From Crossiella sp. CA-258035 (lineage in GTDB: Bacteria; Actinomycetota; Actinomycetes; Mycobacteriales; Pseudonocardiaceae), in the NCBI RefSeq assembly GCF_030064675.1, contig NZ_CP116413.1, forward strand, positions 2,078,001 through 2,142,000: a stretch of DNA of 64,000 nucleotides. The letters run 5' to 3'. The position numbers and the translations under genes are program-made. How positions within the stretch are numbered: position 1 is the stretch's first letter; each line of letters starts with the position of its first letter. Positions 1 to 8,729 of this stretch are shown one piece after another. Under the pieces are notes generated by a model, which did no database searches, was not told the origin of the DNA, and saw only the letters and a program-made list of their open reading frames with translations.

Positions 1-40
1 ACGTTGGGCGGAGTAAGGTCGGCTTAGCGGAGTTAACAAC

Positions 41-67
41 GTTCACAATACGGTGACGTATGTGAAC
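41..67. promoter_or_regulatory. Long dyad operator upstream of the P450 gene
   Basis: The outer arms GTTCACA (41-47) and TGTGAAC (61-67) are perfect inverted repeats. Inside them ATACG (48-52) pairs with CGTAT (57-61), so almost all of the 27 bp is dyad-symmetric. It ends 28 bp before the P450 ATG, where a repressor of the TetR or GntR kind would sit. No cognate regulator gene is adjacent in the window; it may lie upstream of base 1. Confidence 0.6.
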
Positions 68-95
68 CCCGGTATCGAGTGGGGAGTAGGGCCGG

Positions 96-1334
96 ATGGG
101 CACTGACACCGCGGCGGCGGAACCGCTGCCGGATCTGCAGATGTTCGACGACGCGTACATGAAGGACCCGTACCCGATCTACGCCCGGCTCCGGCAGCAG
201 CTGCCGGTGCACCGGACCTCGCTGCCCAACCGCTCGTTCGACATGTGGGTGGTCACCAGGTACGAGGACGTCAAGATCGCGCTGACCGCGCCACAGGTCA
301 GCAAGGACGCCAACGCCATGCGCGAGCTGATCCTCAAGGACGCGCCGGAGGGCGCCCCGCAGTTCACCGAACAGCTGGCCGGGCACATGCTCAACAGCGA
401 CCCGCCGCAGCACACCCGGCTGCGCAAGCTGGTGGCCAAGGCGTTCACCCCGCGCCGGGTGGAGCAGCTGCGCCCGCGGATCGAGCAGATCACCACCGAG
501 CTGCTGGACCGGGTCGCCGCCGGTGGCGAGGTGGTCGACCTGATGGAGACCTTGGCCTTCCCGCTGCCGGTCACGGTCATCTGCGAGCTGCTCGGCGTGC
601 CAGAGGCCGACCAGGCCGACTTCCGCCGCTGGTCCAACTCGCTGCTGGGCAACAGCAACGCGCCGGAACAGCAGGCCAAGGACAGCCAGGACCTGGCCAT
701 GTACCTGGTGCGGCTGATCGAGGACAAGCGCGCCACGCCCACCGACGACATGCTCTCCGACCTGATCCAGGTCAGCGAGGACAGCGACTCGCTGAGCCAG
801 GGCGAGCTGGTCGCGATGGCCTTCCTGCTGCTGGTCGCCGGGCACGAGACCACGGCGAACCTGATCGGCAACGGGATGCGCGCGCTGCTCACCCACCCCG
901 ACCAGCTGGCCGCCCTGCGGGACAAGCCCGAGCGCCTGCACAACGCGGTCGAGGAGCTGCTCCGCTACGACGGCCCGGTGATCACCGGCACCATCCGGAT
1001 GACCACCGAGCCGCTCACCCTCGGCGAGGTGACCGTGCCCGCCAACCAGCTGCTGCTGGTCGGCCTGGGCTCGGCCAACCGGGACGCCACCAAGTTCGAG
1101 AACCCGGACGAGCTGAACATCGACCGGGTGCTCGGCGGCCACTTCGGCTTCGGCCACGGCATCCACTACTGCGTGGGCGCGCCGCTGGCCCGGCTGGAGG
1201 CGGTCACCGCGATCGGCGGCCTGCTGGAGCGCTTCCCCGAGCTCACGCTGGCCGTGCCGCCGGAGGAGCTGAACTACCGCAGCAGCGTGCTGATCCGCTC
1301 GCTGATCGAGCTGCCGGTTCGCCCGAACGGCTGA
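96..1334 (+). CDS. Cytochrome P450 (class I bacterial, CYP105/CYP107-like)
   Basis: A heme-thiolate monooxygenase of 412 aa, the usual length for a soluble actinobacterial P450 that takes electrons from a ferredoxin. The I-helix oxygen-binding motif AGHETT lies at residues 248-253, the K-helix ExxR (EELLR) at 286-290, and the heme-binding loop FGFGHGIHYCVG at 350-361 with Cys359 as axial ligand. No ferredoxin or reductase gene follows; the next gene is a convergent pseudogene, so the redox partners must come from elsewhere. The ATG at 96 follows a GGGAG-like site. A 27-bp dyad just upstream suggests repression. The substrate cannot be read from the sequence. Confidence 0.95.
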   Translation: MGTDTAAAEPLPDLQMFDDAYMKDPYPIYARLRQQLPVHRTSLPNRSFDMWVVTRYEDVKIALTAPQVSKDANAMRELILKDAPEGAPQFTEQLAGHMLNSDPPQHTRLRKLVAKAFTPRRVEQLRPRIEQITTELLDRVAAGGEVVDLMETLAFPLPVTVICELLGVPEADQADFRRWSNSLLGNSNAPEQQAKDSQDLAMYLVRLIEDKRATPTDDMLSDLIQVSEDSDSLSQGELVAMAFLLLVAGHETTANLIGNGMRALLTHPDQLAALRDKPERLHNAVEELLRYDGPVITGTIRMTTEPLTLGEVTVPANQLLLVGLGSANRDATKFENPDELNIDRVLGGHFGFGHGIHYCVGAPLARLEAVTAIGGLLERFPELTLAVPPEELNYRSSVLIRSLIELPVRPNG

Positions 1335-1351
1335 TCCACACCCACCACAGC

Positions 1352-1386
1352 GACGGTGGCGTGTCCCCAGCGGGCACGCCATCGTC
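1352..1386. terminator. Bidirectional hairpin terminator
   Basis: The arms 1352-1363 (GACGGTGGCGTG) and 1375-1386 (CACGCCATCGTC) form a 12-bp stem with one G-T pair and an 11-nt loop. It sits between the P450 stop and the convergent GH97 remnant. Confidence 0.65.
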
Positions 1387-1398
1387 CTTTGTGGACAC

Positions 1399-2760
1399 TC
1401 AGCAGGACAGCCTTGCCTCGGCCCAGTCCGCGTGGTCGAAGTTGCGGCCGTCCTCGCCGTCGGTCACCCGCAGCGTCAGCGTGCGCGCCCCGGCCACGTC
1501 CACCGACAGCGGCACCGCGGCCTGCCCGGTGCGCAGCACGGCGGTCTCCTGCCGGAGCACGCCGTCGACGAGCACCTGGAAGACGGCCGAACCCGGCGAG
1601 CTGGTCTCGTCGTCCAGCCCGACCAGCGCGGTGAACCGGGTGCACCGGCCGCCCAGGTGCACCGAGATCTCGCTCGGCGCGTGCGTGCCGAGCCCCCTGG
1701 CGTGGTTGACCCCGTTGACCCGCAACGGGTTCCCGTCGCCACCGGCGGACTCGTTGTTGGAGCGGTCCCGCTCCACCGGGCCCCAGCCGTTGCTCTCCGC
1801 GGCGAACGGCAGCTCGCTCACCCACGGCTGCCCGGTCAGCGCGACCGCGGCCTTGACCCCCTGCTCCACGTGCACCCGCCGCCGCCCCTGCGGCAACGCG
1901 GCATCGGTGAACTCGGCGAACACCGGGATCTCCACCGGCCCGAACTTCGCCTCCGGCCCCACGGTGACCTGCCAGCGGCCGCGCAGCTGACCGCCGGGAG
2001 CCAGCCGGTCCAAGGTGATCGCCGGTCCGCTTACCTGCCAGCCCGCCGGCGCGCTGGGCCGCAGCTCGACCTCGCGCAGCGTCCGCGCGCTGTCCCCGGT
2101 GAACTCCGCGGTCGCCTCGAAGCTGTTGCCCGCCAACAGGTCCCCGGCATCGCCAGGGCTCACGGTCAGTTTGGTCACCGGTGGCTGCGGCACCGGCTGG
2201 TGGCAGCTGGTCCGGCCCGCGATGGCCCGGCGATCGCGGCGAACCGCCGTTGACGCGGCCCGACCTCCAGCGACACCGGCGTGTAGTCCATCGAGCCGAC
2301 CACGTTGCGCGCGAACGGGTGCACCGGGTTGTCGGTGGGCTGCGGCAGCTGTTCCGCGCCGTGCACCGCCTCCATGGTGAGCAGGTGCGGCCAGGTGCGG
2401 GCCAGCCCGTGCGGGATGGTCGAGCCGTGGAAGTTGACCATCAGCCGGTGCCGGGCGGTGTCGGCCAGCGCCTGGTCGTACCACTGGTAGCGGGCCTGCG
2501 AGTCCGACTCCATGAAGTCGATCTTCACGCCCTTGACGCCCCAACCGGTGATCAGCGTGAACTGGGTGTCCCGCTCCTGCTGGGTGTCCAGCCGCTGCCA
2601 GTGGAACCACAGCAGCACGTCCACGTTCCTGGCCCGCGCGTACCTGGTCAGCTCCGGCACCCACCCCGTGGTGAGATCGCTGCGCTCGGTCCGGATCCCC
2701 AGCGGCGAGGGCAGGATCACCGGCCGCCCCTCCCGGCGCACCGACAGCGTCACCGACCCC
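1399..2760 (-). pseudogene. Decayed GH97 family glycosidase with NEW3 and NPCBM domains
   Basis: This is the remains of a secreted alpha-galactosidase/alpha-glucosidase of family GH97. Reading leftward from about 2760, a short piece of the N-terminal beta-sandwich (GSVTLSVRREGRPVILPSPL) is fused in frame, near 2660, to the middle of the TIM barrel (VDVLLWFHW, then KGVKIDFMESDSQ and MVNFHGSTIPHGL, MDYTP). Some 250-300 residues expected between these parts are absent. After MDYTPVS the barrel breaks off near 2240. Sequence resumes in another frame with an intact NEW3 domain (about 2195-1980) and an NPCBM sugar-binding domain (about 1850-1400) ending at a normal stop. There is no signal peptide or plausible start. 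At least two internal deletions plus a frame change make it non-functional. The family assignment is from motif recognition. Confidence 0.8.
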
Positions 2761-2840
2761 TGACCGCGTGTTGGCCGTTGTTGGACACCGAGTTGGCCGT
2801 TCCGGACGCACGGGGCAGCCGGGTTTGGTAAACCCATGCC

Positions 2841-3662
2841 GTGATCTCCGCGAAGCCGCCCGGCCCGTCCACCCCGGCCAGCGAGGCCGAACTCCGCCTG
2901 CGCTGGCTGCGCGCCCAGCCGCTGCTGGTGCTCGCCTACGTGATCGTCCCCGGCTTCGCCGCGGCGCTGGTGGTCACGCTGGTGATCTTCGGCCTGACCC
3001 TGCGAGCCGACTCGGCGATCGGCCTGGTGATCATCACCGGCGGCCCGCTGGCCGGGTTCGTCTGGGCGCTGACCCGCAGGCCGGAGTGGTGGCTGACACC
3101 GACGGCCTGGGCCCGGCGGGCGTTCTGGATCACCGCGCTGGTCTGCTTCGCCCTGCTCCCGGCCACCGGCTACTGGTCACCGATCCAGTGGTGGGTGTGG
3201 CCGCTGGTGCTGACCCTGTGCGTGTTGCTGCCCACCAGCGCCGGGGTGCTCGCCGGACGCGCCCGCCGCGGCTTCCTCACCCCGTACAGCCCCGACCTCG
3301 GCGAGACCGGGTTCGTGCTGCACGCCGACCTCAACGGGATCACCGGCCAGCTCCGGCTGGAACTGACCGAGCTGCGCTGGAAACAGGGCGGCTCGGGCGA
3401 CGAGGTGTCCCTGCTGCTCAAGCAGATCGAGCAGGTGACGGTGATCGAGGTCTCCGAGACCCTCGCCCCGGCCCGCCGCGCGCTGAGCAAGCCGGACGGC
3501 AGCGGGGGCGCGTCGCTGCCGCCGGGCCGGGTGCTACAGGTGCAGGGCCGCCGGGGCACCATCCTGTTCCCGCTCAAGGAGGTGGACGCCTTCGCCGAGA
3601 TCGTGCACCGGCGGATGGCGGCCCGGCCACAGCTGATCAAGAACGCCCGCGTCACCCCTTGA
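2841..3662 (+). CDS. Membrane protein of unknown function with cytosolic C-terminal domain
   Basis: A protein of 273 aa starting at GTG 2841. Four hydrophobic segments occupy roughly residues 30-50, 58-78, 92-112 and 117-135. They are followed by a soluble region of about 130 residues rich in beta-like alternation that ends in a basic tail. The topology resembles YcxB-like proteins with a PH-like C-terminal domain, but no diagnostic motif is visible, so this is only a resemblance. It is flanked by pseudogene remnants and shows no operon partner; its stop overlaps the 3' end of the YCII remnant on the other strand. Confidence 0.75.
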   Translation: MISAKPPGPSTPASEAELRLRWLRAQPLLVLAYVIVPGFAAALVVTLVIFGLTLRADSAIGLVIITGGPLAGFVWALTRRPEWWLTPTAWARRAFWITALVCFALLPATGYWSPIQWWVWPLVLTLCVLLPTSAGVLAGRARRGFLTPYSPDLGETGFVLHADLNGITGQLRLELTELRWKQGGSGDEVSLLLKQIEQVTVIEVSETLAPARRALSKPDGSGGASLPPGRVLQVQGRRGTILFPLKEVDAFAEIVHRRMAARPQLIKNARVTP

Positions 3663-3800
3663 GTGTCCACAGTGGACGGTATTCGCGCCGGAGCCGGACG
3701 CTGATCCCCGGCGTGCGGTAGCAGGGATCGGCCGCCATGATCCGGGCCAGCTCCGGTTCCTCGGCGTCGAAGAGCAGCAGCGCGCCCCGGCCGCACCGCC
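3652..3800 (-). pseudogene. YCII-domain protein remnant (C-terminal half only)
   Basis: On the minus strand a frame ending at TGA 3654-3652 reads ALLLFDAEEPELARIMAADP and then YRTPGISVRLRREYRPLWTL. This matches the C-terminal half of YciI/YCII proteins (LLLF, then AADP, then an Arg-Glu-rich last strand). Third codon positions are GC-rich as in real genes. No start codon or N-terminal half lies upstream; the frame runs into the bioA promoter. It is best read as a gene truncated when the biotin cluster became its neighbour. It escapes ORF finding because it is short and startless. Confidence 0.6.
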
Positions 3801-3851
3801 AGCGGCCGAAGCGATCACGACTCCCGTGAGCGGGACTGCGGAGACACGACC

Positions 3852-3857
3852 TAGGGT
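3852..3857 (+). promoter_or_regulatory. -10 box of a leaderless bioA promoter
   Basis: TAGGGT lies exactly 6 nt before the bioA GTG at 3864. The GGAG that abuts the GTG is too close to act as a ribosome binding site. Transcription is therefore predicted to begin at the start codon. The -35 region is weak. Confidence 0.55.
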
Positions 3858-3863
3858 GCGGAG

Positions 3864-5141
3864 GTGAGCCGCGAACTCCTCGACCTCGACCGCAGGCACG
3901 TCTGGCACCCGTACGGCCCGATGCCCGGCACCCAGGAGCCGCTGCTGGTCGAGTCCGCCCAGGGTGTGCGGCTGCGGCTGGCCGACGGCCGGGAGCTGAT
4001 CGACGGCATGTCCTCCTGGTGGGCGGTCATCCACGGCCACCGCCACCCGGCCCTGGACGCCGCGGTGCACGCGCAGGTGGACAAGCTGAGCCACGTCATG
4101 TTCGGCGGCCTCACCCACGAGCCCGCGATCCGGCTGGCCCAGAAGCTGGTCGAGATCACCCCCGCGCCGCTCCAGCACGTCTTCCTCTGCGACTCCGGCT
4201 CGGTCTCGGTCGAGGTCGCGGTCAAGATGTGCCTGCAGTACTGGCGTTCCCTCGGCCGCCCGGACAAGCGCAGGCTGCTCACCTGGCGTGGCGGCTACCA
4301 CGGCGACACCTTCCAGCCGATGAGCGTGTGCGACCCCGACGGCGGCATGCACTCGCTGTGGCGCGGCGTGCTGCCCGAGCAGGTCTTCGCCGAGGCCCCG
4401 CCGCGCGGCTTCGACGCCGACATCGACCCCCGCTACGTGCAGCACCTGGCCGACACGATCGAGGAGCACGCCGACCAGCTGGCCGCGGTCATCGTCGAGC
4501 CGGTGGTGCAGGGCGCCGGCGGCATGGTCTTCCACAACCCGCGCTACCTGCACGTGCTGCGCGAGCTGTGCCTGACCCACGACGTGCTGCTGATCTTCGA
4601 CGAGATCGCCACCGGCTTCGGCCGCACCGGCGCGCTCTTCGCCGCCGACCACCCCGGCGTCAGCCCGGACGTGATGTGCCTCGGCAAGGCCCTGACCGGC
4701 GGCTACCTCAGCCTGGCCGCCACCCTGTGCACCGAGCGGATCGCCGGGGGCATCGCCAAGGGCGAGCTGCCGGTGCTCGCGCACGGCCCCACCTTCATGG
4801 GCAACCCACTGGCCACCGCGGTCGCCAACGCCTCGCTGGAGCTGCTGCTCAGCCAGGACTGGGCGGCCGAGGTCCGGCGGATCGAAACCGGTCTCGGCAA
4901 GGGGCTGGCCGGGGCGAGCGCGCTACCCGGGGTGCGCGATGTGCGCGTGCTCGGCGCCATCGGAGTGATCCAGCTCGACCATCCGGTGGACATGCGGGCC
5001 GCCACCGAAGCCGCGGTTGGTGAGGGCGTGTGGCTGCGCCCGTTCCGCGACCTGGTCTACGCCATGCCGCCGTATGTCAGCACCGACGACGACGTCCAGC
5101 GGATCACCGCCGCCCTGCGCGCCGCGGCGGCCGCCGGCTGA
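3864..5141 (+). CDS. bioA: Adenosylmethionine-8-amino-7-oxononanoate aminotransferase
   Basis: Converts 8-amino-7-oxononanoate (KAPA) to 7,8-diaminononanoate with S-adenosylmethionine as amino donor, the antepenultimate step of biotin synthesis. A class III PLP aminotransferase of 425 aa. It has the BioA N-terminus [12 protein letters not shown], the substrate-pocket [10 protein letters not shown] near residue 50, the [13 protein letters not shown] segment near 240, and the PLP lysine Lys275 in CLGKALTGG. It starts at GTG 3864 with no usable ribosome binding site and a TAGGGT box 6 nt upstream (leaderless). bioD follows after 48 bp. No bioF is present in the window, so KAPA synthase must be encoded elsewhere. 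Confidence 0.96.
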   Translation: MSRELLDLDRRHVWHPYGPMPGTQEPLLVESAQGVRLRLADGRELIDGMSSWWAVIHGHRHPALDAAVHAQVDKLSHVMFGGLTHEPAIRLAQKLVEITPAPLQHVFLCDSGSVSVEVAVKMCLQYWRSLGRPDKRRLLTWRGGYHGDTFQPMSVCDPDGGMHSLWRGVLPEQVFAEAPPRGFDADIDPRYVQHLADTIEEHADQLAAVIVEPVVQGAGGMVFHNPRYLHVLRELCLTHDVLLIFDEIATGFGRTGALFAADHPGVSPDVMCLGKALTGGYLSLAATLCTERIAGGIAKGELPVLAHGPTFMGNPLATAVANASLELLLSQDWAAEVRRIETGLGKGLAGASALPGVRDVRVLGAIGVIQLDHPVDMRAATEAAVGEGVWLRPFRDLVYAMPPYVSTDDDVQRITAALRAAAAAG

Positions 5142-5189
5142 CCCTCCCCCGATCGGGCCCGCCCGGACGCTTGAGTAGCGTGCACAGAC

Positions 5190-5909
5190 GTGACCGTGCT
5201 GGTGATCACTGGAACCGGGACCGAGGTCGGCAAGACGGTCGTCACCGCCGCCGTCGCCGCGCTGGCCAGGGCGCAGGGCAGGCGGGTCGCCGTGCTCAAG
5301 CCCGCGCAGACCGGGGTGGGACCGACCGAACCGGGTGACATCGACGAGGTGGTCCGCCTCGCCGGTCCCGTCACCGCGCGCGAGCTCGCCCGCTACCCGC
5401 AACCGTTGGCCCCCGCGACCGCGGCCCGCGCCGCCGGGCTGCCCCCGGTCCGGCCGGCCCAGATCGCCGCCTCGGCAACGGGTCTGGACGCCGAACACGA
5501 CCTGGTGCTGCTGGAAGGCGCGGGCGGCCTGCTGGTCCGCTTCGACCACGCGGGCAGCACCCTGGCCGACGCCGCCTGGGCGCTGGGTGCGCCGGTGCTG
5601 CTGGTCGCCTCGGCCGGGCTCGGCGTGCTCAACACCGCCGCGCTCACCGTGGAGGCGCTGCGCCGCCGCGGCCTGACCTGTCAGGGCGTGGTGGTGGGCA
5701 GCTGGCCGCACCAGCCCGGCCTGGCCGCCCGGCACAACCTGGCCGACCTGCCCGAGGTCACCGGCGTGCCGCTGCTCGGCGTGCTGCCCGAGGGCGCGGG
5801 CAAGTGCCACGAGGAGGACTTCCTGCTGCTGGCCCGCCGCGGCCTGGCGCCCGCGCTGGGCGGGGAGTTCGACGCGGCCGAGTTCACCGTCCGGCACGGG
5901 CTGACCTGA
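5190..5909 (+). CDS. bioD: Dethiobiotin synthetase
   Basis: ATP-dependent closure of the ureido ring from diaminononanoate and CO2 to dethiobiotin. 239 aa, the usual length. The P-loop GTGTEVGKT occupies residues 8-16, the KPAQTG segment follows near 36, and a GAGGLLV motif near 110 matches the family ATP/substrate site. The GTG start at 5190 has no ribosome binding site; a TAGCGT box at 5176-5181 lies 8 nt upstream, suggesting a very short or absent leader. The stop overlaps the ATG of the next membrane-protein gene (TGATG at 5907-5911), implying translational coupling. Confidence 0.95.
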   Translation: MTVLVITGTGTEVGKTVVTAAVAALARAQGRRVAVLKPAQTGVGPTEPGDIDEVVRLAGPVTARELARYPQPLAPATAARAAGLPPVRPAQIAASATGLDAEHDLVLLEGAGGLLVRFDHAGSTLADAAWALGAPVLLVASAGLGVLNTAALTVEALRRRGLTCQGVVVGSWPHQPGLAARHNLADLPEVTGVPLLGVLPEGAGKCHEEDFLLLARRGLAPALGGEFDAAEFTVRHGLT

Positions 5910-6781
5910 TGCCGCGACCCCCGGCCCGCAAGTCGCCCGGCTGCGCGGTCGCCCTGCTGGTGCTGCTCGGCGGACCGGCCGCCTACCTGGTGTGGGCTGT
6001 GATCTTCGGCGGCGCGGATCCCGACGTCCGGGTCTGGCAGACCGTCGGCGCGGCCGCGCTGCTGGTGGCCACCGTGGCCGGACTGCTGGTCACCCTGGAC
6101 GTCGGCGACGGCAAACGCCCCGGCTACGACCTCGGCTGCGTGGCGCTCGGCCTGCCGCTGCTCACCGTGCCCGGCCTGCTGCTGGCCCTGCTCGCCGAGG
6201 GCACCGGCATCCGGATCACCGGCTGGGGTCTGGTCGTCTTCGGCGTGCTGGTGATGCTCGGCGCGGTGCTCAACCGCGGCGGCCCCGATGACGAGGACGA
6301 ACCGGCCGAACCGGCGAACGGCCAGGTCAGCCACCTGCCCAGGCCCGCGTCGGCCAACGAGCCGGTGCCGAGGGCGAACCGGATCGGCTGCTCGCTGGCC
6401 GCGGTCGGCCTGCTCGCCCTGCCCGGGTTGTCCCTGCTCTGGGTGGCCGCCTTCGACCCCGCCCGCACCCATTCCGGCCGGGTCTGGGCGGCGGTCGCCG
6501 GCGCCGCGCTGCTGGCACTGGCCGCCGCCGCGACCGCCGCCGCACTCGGCCTCGGCGAGGCCCGCGGTCGCCTGGACCTCGGCTGCCTCGGCCTGGTCCT
6601 GGTGCTGCTCATCGCACCCGGCGTGCTGCTGCTGATCGCGGCCAACCCGCCCGGCGGGGTGCGCGTGGTCGGCTGGTGCCTGCTGGGCCTGGCCGCACTG
6701 GCCGTGCTCGCCACGGTGACCCGCGGTCGCCTGGATCGAATCCGTTCCCCCAGAAGGGATGAATCCGCCCCGGAACAGTGA
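5909..6781 (+). CDS. Membrane protein with an internal tandem duplication, embedded in the biotin cluster
   Basis: 290 aa from the ATG at 5909, which shares one base with the bioD stop. The first half (about residues 10-125) and second half (about 158-275) are recognisably the same unit. Each opens with a Gly-Cys-x-(A/L) helix and has a second helix ending in LVTLDVG or AALGLGE. A short Arg-rich linker then leads to YDLGC or LDLGC, followed by two more helices, the last starting after a (R/V)xTGW or VVGW turn. That gives two sets of four transmembrane segments separated by an acidic linker. No named family is recognised. The position between bioD and bioB suggests but does not prove a role in biotin precursor handling. 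Confidence 0.8.
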   Translation: MPRPPARKSPGCAVALLVLLGGPAAYLVWAVIFGGADPDVRVWQTVGAAALLVATVAGLLVTLDVGDGKRPGYDLGCVALGLPLLTVPGLLLALLAEGTGIRITGWGLVVFGVLVMLGAVLNRGGPDDEDEPAEPANGQVSHLPRPASANEPVPRANRIGCSLAAVGLLALPGLSLLWVAAFDPARTHSGRVWAAVAGAALLALAAAATAAALGLGEARGRLDLGCLGLVLVLLIAPGVLLLIAANPPGGVRVVGWCLLGLAALAVLATVTRGRLDRIRSPRRDESAPEQ

Positions 6782-6857
6782 GATGTACCTCAGCGCACTC
6801 CGGCATCGGTAAGGCAGGATGGCAAGCCGACCGAGCGTCCATCGGAAGGAACACACG

Positions 6858-7898
6858 GTGACCACAGCCGCCGAACAGGCCACCACGACCGAGGCGGGCG
6901 ACCGGGACATCCTCATCGTCGCGCGGGAGCAGGTGCTCAACCGCGGTGAGGGCCTGTCCGAGGCGCAGATCCTGGCCGCGCTCCAGCTGCCCGACGAACG
7001 CCTCGGCGACCTGCTCCAGCTCGCGCACGAGGTGCGGATGGCCTGGTGCGGTCCCGAGGTCGAGGTCGAGGGCATCGTCAGCCTCAAGACCGGCGGCTGC
7101 CCCGAGGACTGCCACTTCTGCTCCCAGTCCGGCCGCTTCCCCTCGCCGGTGCGCTCGGCCTGGCTGGACATCCCCGGCCTGGTCAAGGCGGCCGAGCAGA
7201 CCGCGGCCACCGGCGCCACCGAGTTCTGCATCGTGGCCGCCGTGCGCGGACCGGACAAGCGGCTGCTCTCCCAGGTCAAGGCCGGGATCGAGGCCATCCG
7301 CGCGGCCGGCATCGACATCCAGATCGCCTGCTCCCTCGGCATGCTCACCCAGGAGCAGGTGGACGAGCTGGTCGCGATGGGCGTGCACCGGTACAACCAC
7401 AACCTGGAGACGGCGAAGTCGCACTTCGCGAACGTGGTCACCACGCACACCTGGGAAGAGCGCTGGGAGACCCTGCGGATGGTGCGCGAGGCGGGCATGG
7501 AGGTCTGCTGCGGCGGCATCATCGGCATGGGCGAGACCGTCGAGCAGCGCGCCGAGTTCGCCGCCCAGCTGGCCGAGGTGAACCCGGACGAGTGCACGAT
7601 GAACTTCCTCATCCCGCAGCCCGGCACCCCGTACGAGAACTTCTCGATCGTGGAGGGCTCGGACGCGCTGCGCACCGTCGCCGCGTTCCGCCTGGCCATG
7701 CCCCGCGCCATCCTGCGCTTCTCCGGCGGCCGCGAGCTGACCTTCGGCGACCTGGGCACCCGGCAGGGCATGCTGGGCGGCATCAACGCGATCATCGTCG
7801 GCAACTACCTGACCAACCTCGGCCGCCCGGCGAGCTCCGACCTGGACATGCTGGAAGAGCTGAACATGCCGATCAAGGCGCTCAATGACACTCTCTGA
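6858..7898 (+). CDS. bioB: Biotin synthase, radical SAM
   Basis: Inserts sulfur into dethiobiotin to make biotin. 346 aa. The radical-SAM [4Fe-4S] motif CPEDCHFC has its cysteines at residues 81, 85 and 88. The YNHNLET segment and an FSGGRE stretch near the C-terminus are typical of BioB. The GTG at 6858 is chosen because GGAAGGA (6844-6850) sits 7 nt ahead; an in-frame ATG at 6819 would add 13 residues without a ribosome binding site. The 3' end overlaps bsaP by 14 bp. The order bioB, a small Cys protein, then a DUF2567 membrane protein matches the M. tuberculosis order Rv1589-Rv1590-Rv1591. Confidence 0.97.
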   Translation: MTTAAEQATTTEAGDRDILIVAREQVLNRGEGLSEAQILAALQLPDERLGDLLQLAHEVRMAWCGPEVEVEGIVSLKTGGCPEDCHFCSQSGRFPSPVRSAWLDIPGLVKAAEQTAATGATEFCIVAAVRGPDKRLLSQVKAGIEAIRAAGIDIQIACSLGMLTQEQVDELVAMGVHRYNHNLETAKSHFANVVTTHTWEERWETLRMVREAGMEVCCGGIIGMGETVEQRAEFAAQLAEVNPDECTMNFLIPQPGTPYENFSIVEGSDALRTVAAFRLAMPRAILRFSGGRELTFGDLGTRQGMLGGINAIIVGNYLTNLGRPASSDLDMLEELNMPIKALNDTL

Positions 7899-8109
7899 CA
7901 CCCCTGCCACCGCCCTGTTCTGCGACATCTGCGGCAAGCCGGACAACGAGGGCGAACACCGGAGCTGCGTGGCCAGGCGGGCCATCGACCCGCCCCGGTA
8001 CTGCCCCCAGTGCGCGCGGCGGATGATCGTGCAGGTGAGCCCGTCCGGCTGGTCGGCCAAGTGCAGCGCGCACGGGTCCACCGAGGGCGGCCAGGGAGGA
8101 CGACTGTGA
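7885..8109 (+). CDS. bsaP: Biotin synthase auxiliary protein (small Cys-rich)
   Basis: 74 aa with six cysteines at residues 13, 16, 28, 40, 43 and 60, two of the pairs arranged CxxC (CDIC, CPQC). It overlaps bioB and corresponds in size, Cys layout and position to Rv1590 of M. tuberculosis. That protein is reported as an Fe-S accessory protein that sustains turnover of actinobacterial BioB by helping restore its cluster. The stop overlaps the next start (GTGATG at 8106-8111). The function here is by homology and synteny; the Cys pattern is directly visible. Confidence 0.85.
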   Translation: MTLSDTPATALFCDICGKPDNEGEHRSCVARRAIDPPRYCPQCARRMIVQVSPSGWSAKCSAHGSTEGGQGGRL

Positions 8110-8729
8110 TGAACGAGCCGCCACTGCCCGGTCGCGCGGACCCGGTGCGCATCCAGCCCGGCGGGGTCGGGCAGCTGCCGGAAGAGGCGTACCTGCCCTA
8201 CGTGCTGCCCCGGCCGATCCCGAGGGTGGTGGTCAAGGCCGACCTGCTGCCCGCGATCAGCATGGCCTCGCTGATCTCGCTGCTGGGCATCCCGGTGGCG
8301 TTCCTGTGGTCGCTGCTGGCCCCGCCGATCCAGCGCCAGGTCGCCACCAACGGCCGCACCCCGGCGCTGCCCGGCGACTCCAACCACCAGTTCGACTCGC
8401 TGGCGGTGTTCCTGCTGCTCACCCTGGCCGCGGGCGCGATCACCGGCGCGGTGGTGTGGCTGCTGCGCCGGCGCCGGGGACCGGTGGTGATGATCGGCGC
8501 CACCGCGGGCTCCGCGCTGGCGGCCTACCTGGCCACGCTGATGGGCGGGCTGTTCACCGGCTTCTGGTACTCGGTGCCCACCTCGGTGCAGCTCGGCGAC
8601 GTCTACACGGTCGCCCCGGCCGCGGTGGACGTCACCGCGATCCTGGCCCAGCCGCTGGCCTTCATCATCGTCTACGGCGCCTGCGCGGCCTGGAACGGCC
8701 TGGACGACCTGGGCCGCAGGCTCGGCTAG
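8109..8729 (+). CDS. DUF2567 membrane protein
   Basis: 206 aa from ATG 8109 (GTG 8106 is also possible). There are four hydrophobic segments, at roughly residues 40-60, 98-118, 128-150 and 178-198, with a long loop after the first one. It is the counterpart of Rv1591, which follows bioB and the small Cys protein in mycobacteria, so the three-gene order is conserved. Function unknown. Its TAG stop overlaps the convergent LysR gene stop by 4 bp (CTAG at 8726-8729). Confidence 0.8.
   Translation: MNEPPLPGRADPVRIQPGGVGQLPEEAYLPYVLPRPIPRVVVKADLLPAISMASLISLLGIPVAFLWSLLAPPIQRQVATNGRTPALPGDSNHQFDSLAVFLLLTLAAGAITGAVVWLLRRRRGPVVMIGATAGSALAAYLATLMGGLFTGFWYSVPTSVQLGDVYTVAPAAVDVTAILAQPLAFIIVYGACAAWNGLDDLGRRLG

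Noticed and set aside
3864-8109. A bioF gene or biotin repressor (BioQ/BirA) within the biotin cluster
   Set aside because: No frame between bioA and the LysR gene matches KAPA synthase or a BioQ/BirA protein. The LysR gene at 8726 is convergent to the cluster and nothing ties it to biotin.
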